DNA of 11,269 nt, taken from contig JAAWEO010000049.1 of NCBI GenBank assembly GCA_022794295.1, forward strand, positions 1 through 11,269, read 5' to 3'. The notes below the pieces were generated by a model, which worked only from the letters and a program-made list of their open reading frames with translations, made no database searches and was not told the DNA's origin. The translations under genes were made by a program, and so were the position numbers. Below, piece by piece: positions 5,959 to 11,269 of this stretch; within the stretch, counting starts at the first letter, position 1; every line of letters starts with the position of its first letter. The stretch comes from Angelakisella sp. Lineage in GTDB: Bacteria > Bacillota > Clostridia > Oscillospirales > Ruminococcaceae.

Positions 5959-7032
5959 TTACTCCAGAAAATCCTTCAGGCGTTTGCTGCGGCTGGGGTG
6001 GCGGAGCTTCCGCAGGGCCTTGGCCTCGATCTGGCGGATGCGCTCCCGGGTGACGTTGAACTCCTTGCCCACCTCCTCCAGGGTGCGGCTGCGGCCATCC
6101 TCCAGGCCAAAGCGAAGCTTCAAAACCTTTTCCTCCCGGCTGGTCAGGGTGCCCAGCACCTCGTCCAGCTGCTCCTTCAGCAGGGTGTGGCTGGCAACAT
6201 CGGTGGGGGCGGGGGCGTCATTGTCGGGGATGAAGTCCCCCAGGTGGCTGTCCTCCTCCTCGCCGATGGGGGTCTCCAGGGAGACCGGCTCCTGGGCCAC
6301 CCGCATGATCTCCCGCACCTTCTCCACCGGCATCTCCAGCTCGGCGGCGATCTGCTCGCAGCTGGGCTCGTGACCGTTTTGGTGGAGCAGCTGGGAGTTG
6401 ACCTTCTTCACCTTGTTGATGGTCTCCACCATATGCACCGGGATGCGGATGGTCCGGGCCTGGTCGGCAATGGCCCGGGTGATGGCCTGGCGGATCCACC
6501 AGGTGGCATAGGTGGAGAATTTAAAGCCCTTGGTGTGGTCAAACTTTTCCACCGCCTTGATCAGGCCCAGGTTGCCCTCCTGGATCAGGTCCAGAAACTG
6601 CATTCCCCGGCCCACATACCGCTTGGCGATGGAGACCACCAGGCGGAGGTTGGCCTCGGAAAGGCGCTTTCTTGCCACCTCGTCCCCCTGGGACATGCGA
6701 ACCGCCAGGTCGATCTCCTCGTCGGCGGAAAGAAGGGGCACCCGGCCGATCTCCTTCAGGTACACCTTCACCGGGTCGTCAATGCTGATGCCCTCGGCGT
6801 AAAGGACACTTTCCAGGTCCCCGTCCTTTTCGGTGGCGGCGGCTACCTCCGCGGCAAAGTCCTCCACGATCTCGATGTTGTTGTTTTCGAAGGTGTCGTA
6901 GAGCTTATCCACCTGCTCCACGTCAAAGTCCAGCTCCTCCAGGGCGTCGTTGATCTCCTTGGTGGTCAGCCGGCCCTTGGCCTTGCCGCTTTCGATCAGA
7001 TCCCGGATGACTGTTTTTTTGTCTTGTAGCAA
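5959..7032 (-). CDS. rpoD: RNA polymerase principal sigma factor RpoD/SigA
   Basis: A 357-residue sigma-70 of the short SigA type without the large non-conserved insertion of E. coli RpoD. Region 1.1 covers about 1-60 and is followed by an acidic linker. Region 1.2 (DPVKVYLKEIGRVPLLSADEE) covers 86-106. Region 2 covers about 126-190: ANLRLVVSIAKRYVGRG at 127-143, then DLIQEGNLGLIKAVEKFD for core binding (148-165) and FKFSTYATWWIRQAI (170-184) for -10 recognition and melting. Region 3 follows. Region 4 ends with a helix-turn-helix (TLEEVGKEFNVTRERIRQIE) and KALRKLRHP for -35 recognition. The start is TTG 7032: AGGGGG lies 8 nt upstream, the next in-frame ATG falls inside region 1.2, and the protein aligns from here. 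Only 12 nt separate it from dnaG. The order dgt-dnaG-rpoD resembles the macromolecular-synthesis operon of Firmicutes. Confidence 0.97.
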   Translation of the reverse strand: MLQDKKTVIRDLIESGKAKGRLTTKEINDALEELDFDVEQVDKLYDTFENNNIEIVEDFAAEVAAATEKDGDLESVLYAEGISIDDPVKVYLKEIGRVPLLSADEEIDLAVRMSQGDEVARKRLSEANLRLVVSIAKRYVGRGMQFLDLIQEGNLGLIKAVEKFDHTKGFKFSTYATWWIRQAITRAIADQARTIRIPVHMVETINKVKKVNSQLLHQNGHEPSCEQIAAELEMPVEKVREIMRVAQEPVSLETPIGEEEDSHLGDFIPDNDAPAPTDVASHTLLKEQLDEVLGTLTSREEKVLKLRFGLEDGRSRTLEEVGKEFNVTRERIRQIEAKALRKLRHPSRSKRLKDFLE

Positions 7033-7044
7033 ATTGTTATCCCC

Positions 7045-8802
7045 CTATTTTTTCTTTGCGGCGATGGAGGCTATGTACTTGCGAAGGTCCTCCTCCTCCA
7101 TACTGCCGATCTCTGCGCTGGTTTTTTCTGTATGAAAGCCTTTTAGTGTACGGATGTAGTCTTCTGCTTCCCGGGGGGAAATATTCTCGCTGCCCGGGGA
7201 TGCCAATATTTCCGAAAGCCTGGCGATGCTTTCCTCCGGCAGTTCGCCAGAAAGGCTCATAAGACTGATGGAAAGCCCGGCCTCCAGGCGGCCTGCGATC
7301 ACCCGGTAGATCTCCCGGTCCTTCTGGGAGACCAGGTCCCCCTCAGAAAGCTCCGTCTTTACCCAGTCCCAGGCGTCCGGGCTGCGGATCAGGTAGGCGA
7401 TAAGCCGTTCCTCCGCCAGGACGAACTTGGGATATTTCTGCTTTTCTATGTCTGTTTTTGCCGAGAGCTGGTGGGAGGTAAAGGGCCGCAGCTCCCGGGC
7501 CTCCCGCTTTTCCTGGCCCTTTTTCTTCCGGCGCAGGGCGGTCTCCAGCTGTAGGGCCACCGCCTGCTTGTCCACCTCCAGCTCCCGGCAGACCTTGCTC
7601 AGGTAAACCTCCCGCTGGATGGGGCTCCCCAGCCCCGCCAGCAGGCGGACCAGCTCCTGGAGGAAGCCCACCCGCCCCTCGGGGGAATCGGTGTCGAAAC
7701 GCTGGTGCAGCTTTTGGATCTCAAAGTCGATGGCCCCAGAGGATCCCTCCAGCAGCAGCTCGAACCGCTGGGGGCCGAATTTTTTCAGGAACTCGTCGGG
7801 GTCCTTGGCGTCGGGGATGGAAAGGACCCGGACCTTTACCCCGGTGTCCTCGAAGACGGAGATGGCCCGGCGGGTGGCGGCCTGGCCGGGACCATCGGAA
7901 TCGTAGCTGAGGACCACCGTCTTGGTGTAGCTGCTGATCAGCTTGGCCTGCTCCGGGGTGAGGGCGGTACCCAGGGTGGCCACGGCGTTGTCAAATCCTC
8001 CCTGGTGGACACTGACCACATCCATATACCCCTCGCAGAGGATCAGCTCCGGCCGCTTGGTATTTTTGGCGAAGTTAAGGGCAAAAAGGTTGCGGCTCTT
8101 TTTAAAGACCATGGTGTCCCCGCTGTTCAGGTATTTGGGCCCCTTGTCCCCCAGATTCCGGCCCCCAAAGGCGATCACATTTCCCCGCAGGTCAATAATA
8201 GGAAAGATGACCCGGTTGCGGAAGGCGTCGTAACAGCCCCCGTTTTTTCCGGGATTTTCCAGGGCCGCCGCGATCATCTCCTCATCGGTGAAGCCCTTTT
8301 CCCGCAGGTGGCCCCGCAGGTCGTCCCAGCTTTCCGGGGCGAAGCCGATGCCGAACCGGACCACGGTGGACCTGGTGAGCCCCCGGTCCACCAGGTAGGC
8401 CCGGGCATTCTGGCCCACGCCGGACATCAGGTTCTGATGGAAATGGCGGGCGGCGGCCCGGTTCAGCTCCAGAAGCCTTGTCCTCCGCTGGCGGCTGCCA
8501 TCGTCCACAGCTCCCTCCGGGACAGCCATTCCCGCCCGTTCCGCCAGGGAGCGGACCGCCTCCATATAGTCCAGGTTTTCGATCTTCCGCAGAAAGGTGA
8601 TGGCATCCCCCCCGGCCCCGCAGCCGAAGCAGTAAAAGGACTGGGTCTCCGGGTAGACGGTAAAGGAGGGACTTTTCTCCGAATGGAAGGGACAGAGCCC
8701 GGTCAGGTTGCGCCCCCGCCGCCGCAGCTGGACGTACCGGCTGATGACCTGCTCAATATCGGTGTTGTATTTTAGCTCGTTCAGGAAGGCTTCTGGCAGC
8801 AC
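7045..8802 (-). CDS. dnaG: DNA primase DnaG
   Basis: The primase lays RNA primers for Okazaki fragments and works with the replicative helicase. I place the start at GTG 8802 (585 aa): AAAGGAG then lies 8 nt upstream, whereas the in-frame GTG three codons earlier overlaps that site. An N-terminal zinc ribbon is seen as C37-PF-H40 and C58-x2-C61. The RNA polymerase domain has the conserved RNRVIFPI and GRNLGDKGPKYLNS stretches, then the TOPRIM core with E257 in CEGYMD and D301/D303 in YDSDGPG for Mg2+ binding. The C-terminal third is less conserved, with KKKGQEKREARE as a basic linker before the helicase-binding domain, and ends in IASIAAKKK. The length is normal. It is flanked by a possible small ORF upstream and rpoD 12 nt downstream, and is probably transcribed from upstream of dgt. 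Confidence 0.96.
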   Translation of the reverse strand: MLPEAFLNELKYNTDIEQVISRYVQLRRRGRNLTGLCPFHSEKSPSFTVYPETQSFYCFGCGAGGDAITFLRKIENLDYMEAVRSLAERAGMAVPEGAVDDGSRQRRTRLLELNRAAARHFHQNLMSGVGQNARAYLVDRGLTRSTVVRFGIGFAPESWDDLRGHLREKGFTDEEMIAAALENPGKNGGCYDAFRNRVIFPIIDLRGNVIAFGGRNLGDKGPKYLNSGDTMVFKKSRNLFALNFAKNTKRPELILCEGYMDVVSVHQGGFDNAVATLGTALTPEQAKLISSYTKTVVLSYDSDGPGQAATRRAISVFEDTGVKVRVLSIPDAKDPDEFLKKFGPQRFELLLEGSSGAIDFEIQKLHQRFDTDSPEGRVGFLQELVRLLAGLGSPIQREVYLSKVCRELEVDKQAVALQLETALRRKKKGQEKREARELRPFTSHQLSAKTDIEKQKYPKFVLAEERLIAYLIRSPDAWDWVKTELSEGDLVSQKDREIYRVIAGRLEAGLSISLMSLSGELPEESIARLSEILASPGSENISPREAEDYIRTLKGFHTEKTSAEIGSMEEEDLRKYIASIAAKKK

Positions 8803-8838
8803 AGGGGTCACTCCTTTCGGTATAGTTTTATAAAAAGG

Positions 8839-8931
8839 TTACGAAATGTAGAATCTCGAAAGGACAGACAGAAGAAAGCGGGCACTTTGTCCCGGCGGGG
8901 TGCCGGGAAACATCTGGAAAAGCTCCTGCAT
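8839..8931 (-). CDS. Putative 30-residue small ORF between dgt and dnaG
   Basis: An ATG at 8929-8931 is preceded by AAAAAGGAG with 8 nt spacing, and it begins 24 nt after the dgt stop, exactly where a co-transcribed gene would. The product begins MQELFQMFPGTPPGQ, has a hydrophobic stretch FLLSVL, and ends FYIS at a TAA 36 nt before the dnaG start. A CCCGGC/GCCGGG hairpin (8891-8907) falls inside it around the TPPG codons. I recognise no family. It could be a true microprotein, a leader peptide affecting dnaG translation, or an mRNA spacer with a chance frame. Support is limited to ribosome binding site, spacing and position. Confidence 0.35.
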   Translation of the reverse strand: MQELFQMFPGTPPGQSARFLLSVLSRFYIS

Positions 8932-8955
8932 CCTTCCGTCTCCTTTTTCTGTTTT

Positions 8956-9963
8956 TTATCGTGTCCAGGGTCTTGGCACAAAGATATCCTCAAAGGTGGC
9001 GATGCAGTACCGGTCGCTCATTCCGGCGATGTAATCCACTACCGCCCGCTGGATGCCCTCCTTCTCCCGGATGCCCTCGTATTCCGCCGGCAGCTTATCC
9101 GGGTGGGCCACGAACCAGGTGTACAGCTGGCCGATGATCTCCTTGGCCTTGCCCTCCTCCCCTTTGGCAACCGGATCCAGATAGACTGCCTCAAAGAGGA
9201 AGTCCTGAAGGGTCCGGTAAAGCCGGAAGGTCTCCGGGTCCATCTGGATCTCCTCGCCGCTGTTTTGGATCAGGGAGGTGACCAGGGTGGTGATCCGCTG
9301 GCTTTTGGTCTGACCCAGCCCCACCTTGGTCTCCCAGGGGAGGTCCCCCTCCCGGAGAATGCCCCCCCGGATGGCGTCCTCAATATCGTGATTGATGTAG
9401 GCGATTTTATCGGCGTACCGGACCACACGGCCCTCCAGGGTTTCGGCCCAGGGGGCTTTGTCCGAATGGCGGAGGATCCCGTCCCGAACCTCTTTGGTCA
9501 GGTTCAGGCCCCGCCCGTCCCGCTCCAGCTTTTCCACCACTCGAACGCTCTGCTCGCTGTGGATGAACCAGATAGGGGAGACCTCCCGGAGGGCGTACTC
9601 CCCAGCATGGCCGAAGGGTGTGTGCCCCAGGTCATGGCCCATGGCGATGGCCTCGATCAGGTCCTCGTTCAGGCGCAGGCCCCGGCCGATAGTCCGGGCG
9701 ATTTGGTTTACCTCCAGGGTGTGGGTCAGGCGGGTGCGGTAGTGGTCCCCCTGGGGAAACAAAAAGACCTGGGTCTTGTGCATCAGCCGCCGGAAGGCAT
9801 TGCAGTGGATGATCTTGTCCCGGTCCCGCTGGTAGGGGGTGCGGATGGGACACTCCTCCTCCGGGAAGTCTCGTCCCCGGGTATGTGCAGAAAGGGCGGC
9901 ACGGGGGGAGAGGGTCTGCCTCTCCAGGGCCTGGGTCTGCTCCCGGATGTTTAGTTCTGTCAC
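8956..9963 (-). CDS. dgt: Deoxyguanosinetriphosphate triphosphohydrolase (dGTPase), HD superfamily
   Basis: Hydrolyses dNTPs, typically dGTP, to the nucleoside and triphosphate, so it tunes the DNA precursor pool. I use GTG 9963 (335 aa): GGGGGAG lies 5 nt upstream and the sequence then begins MTELNIREQTQALE, like the family; the frame opens 28 codons earlier without such a site. HD-domain metal ligands are visible: H81 in RLTHTLEV, H110-D111 in AMGHDLGHTPFGH (H114 and H119 follow), and D185 in RYADKIAYINHD. Upstream, YQRDRDKIIHCNAFRRLMHKTQVF is the family's conserved N-terminal block. It is the first gene of the leftward operon, with dnaG and rpoD behind it, which would link dNTP control to primase and sigma factor expression. 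The exact nucleotide preference cannot be read from sequence. Confidence 0.93.
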   Translation of the reverse strand: MTELNIREQTQALERQTLSPRAALSAHTRGRDFPEEECPIRTPYQRDRDKIIHCNAFRRLMHKTQVFLFPQGDHYRTRLTHTLEVNQIARTIGRGLRLNEDLIEAIAMGHDLGHTPFGHAGEYALREVSPIWFIHSEQSVRVVEKLERDGRGLNLTKEVRDGILRHSDKAPWAETLEGRVVRYADKIAYINHDIEDAIRGGILREGDLPWETKVGLGQTKSQRITTLVTSLIQNSGEEIQMDPETFRLYRTLQDFLFEAVYLDPVAKGEEGKAKEIIGQLYTWFVAHPDKLPAEYEGIREKEGIQRAVVDYIAGMSDRYCIATFEDIFVPRPWTR

Positions 9964-10041
9964 AGTGTCTCCCCCTCTTTCTGTCAGGCCGGAATCCGAA
10001 AATGTTAAAAATGTCTGAAAACCTGCTTCATCGCTTGGTAT

Positions 10042-10053
10042 CGCCAAATGGCG
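10042..10053. promoter_or_regulatory. Palindrome in the dgt/DKNYY divergent intergenic region
   Basis: CGCCA-AA-TGGCG is a perfect 5-bp inverted repeat in the AT-rich region between divergent genes (9964-10247), about 80 nt upstream of the dgt start. It could be an operator. The region also has TATAAT-like strings (10079-10091 on both strands) and TTGACG (minus, 10092-10097), but none forms a correctly spaced -35/-10 pair, so no promoter is called. Confidence 0.25.
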
Positions 10054-10247
10054 TGGGGAAAAATGAGAAACAGATCCTTATAATTATTATACGTCAAATC
10101 TTTCCGGAACCCTTCATTTTGGGGCAAAGACACTTGATTTTTTTGGATGCTGTCAGTTTTACACAAAATAATTTTTGATTTTCAGTGGAATTGCCAGCTT
10201 TCCTTTCCTGCTGTCTTCCCTTATGATAAAAGACGGAGGTGGGGAAA

Positions 10248-10892
10248 GTGGGATTTGCCCGCATTTTAAAGGATGAGAGCGGCCGGCCCTCCGGCTACCG
10301 GGAGTGTGATGGGGAGGTCTGCTGGATGCCCCAGCGCCAGTCCTACGACCAGGAGTTTCGCCTGGTGAAGATCGATGAAAGGACCATGGTCGTGCTGAAC
10401 CACGATTTTATCAAGGACGCCAGCCGTGTTTACCGCCAGGGTCGCCTTCTCAAGGGGGTTCCCCCGAAGGACTTCCGGGTGCTCAACGGGGTATTCGTTG
10501 GCGGGTGCAAAGGGATCTGGAGCCCCTACGGGGACGCAAGGATCGCCCACCCGGAAAGCTTTCAGGTGCTGGACGATGGCAGCGTCGCGCCGGGGGAAGT
10601 GTTCCCCCAAAGCTACGGCCGGGACCAAGAATTTGTTTACTTCTTCAGCGGCTCCACCGACTCCGGAAAGGCCCTTCGCCTGCGGGCCTGCAAGGAGCCC
10701 GGCGACTTTGTGCTCCTCTCCCGAAATTACGGCCGGGACAGCCGGTGTGTCTACTACCAGGAGGCGGCCATTAAGGGTGCAGACCCAAAGACCTTTGTGG
10801 TAACCGGCCCCCACGACGGGCAGGATAAAAAGCATCAATACCACGCCAGCATAGCCCAAACACAAACGCCCCCCAGCCATAAGAGCAGGTGA
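10248..10892 (+). CDS. DKNYY-repeat protein
   Basis: The product has 214 residues. I take GTG 10248, with GGAGG (10235-10239) 8 nt upstream; the in-frame GTG at 10239 overlaps that site. The sequence carries degenerate repeats of the DKNYY type, in which a 'DKxxVYYxxxxIxGADPKTFxVL' unit recurs. The clearest unit is NYGRDSRCVYYQEAAIKGADPKTFVV near residues 158-183. Weaker ones are FIKDASRVYRQGRLLKGVPPKDFRVL (about 51-76) and SYGRDQEFVYFFSG (about 121-134). Such proteins are thought to form beta-rich repeat structures of unknown role, often surface- or envelope-linked. I see no signal peptide or membrane helix here, so it is probably cytoplasmic as annotated. The tail after ~185 is hydrophilic (DGQDKKHQYH...TPPSHKSR) and looks disordered. 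It is monocistronic, divergent from dgt, and ends in a terminator. Confidence 0.75.
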   Translation: MGFARILKDESGRPSGYRECDGEVCWMPQRQSYDQEFRLVKIDERTMVVLNHDFIKDASRVYRQGRLLKGVPPKDFRVLNGVFVGGCKGIWSPYGDARIAHPESFQVLDDGSVAPGEVFPQSYGRDQEFVYFFSGSTDSGKALRLRACKEPGDFVLLSRNYGRDSRCVYYQEAAIKGADPKTFVVTGPHDGQDKKHQYHASIAQTQTPPSHKSR

Positions 10893-10946
10893 CATGACAC
10901 GCCAACCAAAAGCTCTGCCCCAGTCTGTCACATCCAAAAACGCCGA

Positions 10947-10975
10947 AAAGGACGGAAAACTCTCCGTCCTTTTTT
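10947..10975 (+). terminator. Intrinsic terminator after the DKNYY gene
   Basis: GGACGGA (10950-10956) and TCCGTCC (10963-10969) form a perfect 7-bp stem with a 6-nt loop. It is preceded by AAA and followed by six T residues (10970-10975). It lies about 55 nt after the stop. Confidence 0.9.
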
Positions 10976-11269
10976 GCACCTTGCAGATAAGAACCCACTC
11001 ACCCAGTCGGCACCTAGTTCCCGTCGCCATACAGCAATAGCCGCGAAGCGGCTCCGCCGGAGGCACCAAAGCCGCCCCCCCAATCCCTGGCCCGCAGGCC
11101 ATTGCCCGAAGGGCTCCGATTTTCGCCGCAGCGAAAATCACCTAATCCGGCCAACGAGCCTCCGGCCGCTAAAGCCCGGACGCTGGTAAGCGGGAGCACA
11201 AAACCAAGATGCCAGCACAACCCAGCCGCCTGGCGCCATCAGTAGGAACACGCTGGTAATAGATCAAGG
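10976..11269. other. Gene-free hairpin-rich region at the right edge
   Basis: About 300 nt without a supportable gene on either strand. It contains the hairpin cluster at 11039-11166 and a CGCTGGTAA direct repeat (once near 11181, once near 11250). GC content is high and there is no promoter-like sequence. The frames that cross it lack ribosome binding sites and similarity to any family I know. A gene could begin beyond the window edge. Confidence 0.55.
11039..11166. repeat. Clustered hairpins with a cloverleaf-like fold
   Basis: Perfect inverted repeats seen in order: AGCCGC-GAA-GCGGCT (11039-11053); TGGCC-CGCA-GGCCA (11088-11101); GCCC-GAA-GGGC (11104-11114); and GATTTTCGC-CGCA-GCGAAAATC (11118-11139). 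The last three are enclosed by a 9-bp outer stem, GCCGGAGGC (11056-11064) with GCCTCCGGC (11158-11166). The loops alternate GAA and CGCA. This is not a tRNA: no acceptor stem, anticodon arm or T-loop consensus. It may be a mobile palindromic repeat or a structured RNA; the sequence does not decide. Confidence 0.6.

Noticed and set aside
5956..7029. A plus-strand frame as long as rpoD, and another of 356 codons opposite dnaG.
   Set aside because: They are antisense shadows of GC-rich genes: repetitive Gly/Leu/Val/His-rich translations with no family features, opposite clearly recognised proteins.
8891..8907. The CCCGGC/GCCGGG hairpin between dgt and dnaG as a terminator.
   Set aside because: The stem is only 6 bp and no T-tract follows on either strand, so transcription into dnaG is not expected to stop there.
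10222..10227. TATGAT as a -10 box for the DKNYY gene.
   Set aside because: It would place the transcription start on the ribosome binding site, and the matching -35 position has no usable hexamer.
11039..11166. tRNA or other tRNA-like gene suggested by the cloverleaf drawing.
   Set aside because: There is no 7-bp acceptor stem at the ends, no T-loop GTTCRANNC pattern, no plausible anticodon arm, and the size is wrong.

Overview
The window looks like a stretch of a high-GC Clostridia chromosome, most likely a gut Oscillospiraceae-type bacterium (relatives of Flavonifractor, Intestinimonas or Lawsonibacter). This is inferred from Firmicutes-type gene content (GlpP antiterminator, ACT/UPF0210 pair, dnaG-rpoD operon), strong AGGAGG-type ribosome binding sites, GC-rich third codon positions and frequent GTG/TTG starts. 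No database search was possible, so the genus is a guess. Almost everything here is core-genome material. No phage, plasmid, transposase, CRISPR, rRNA or tRNA was seen.

Layout, left to right. Positions 1-554 hold no convincing gene but are rich in inverted repeats. A standalone glpP antiterminator gene (555-1118, +) follows. An extended -10 promoter (1146-1174) then starts a likely six-gene plus-strand operon ending at a strong intrinsic terminator (5254-5300): a two-helix membrane protein of unknown function, an SDR-family ketoreductase, a SnoaL/NTF2-like protein, endonuclease V, an ACT-domain protein and its usual partner, a UPF0210/PFL protein. Overlapping stop/start codons (ATGA-type and GTGA) and gaps of 15-29 nt support co-transcription.

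The minus strand carries a small, comparatively AT-rich four-helix membrane protein (5336-5713) with its own promoter. To its right is a macromolecular-synthesis operon read right to left: dgt (dGTPase), a possible 30-codon small ORF, dnaG (primase) and rpoD (principal sigma factor), ending in a long hairpin terminator (5901-5957). All three large genes of this operon appear to use non-ATG starts (GTG, GTG, TTG). Divergent from dgt is a plus-strand gene for a DKNYY-repeat protein (10248-10892) with its own terminator.

Positions 10976-11269 have no gene but hold a cluster of perfect hairpins enclosed by a 9-bp outer inverted repeat, which can be drawn as a cloverleaf. One of these hairpins shares its CGCA loop and 9-bp arm length with the palindrome at the left edge. 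These hairpin-rich edges, the putative small ORF between dgt and dnaG, and the unknown genes in the endonuclease V operon are the parts most worth a second look. I found no convincing evidence of a wholly new system.
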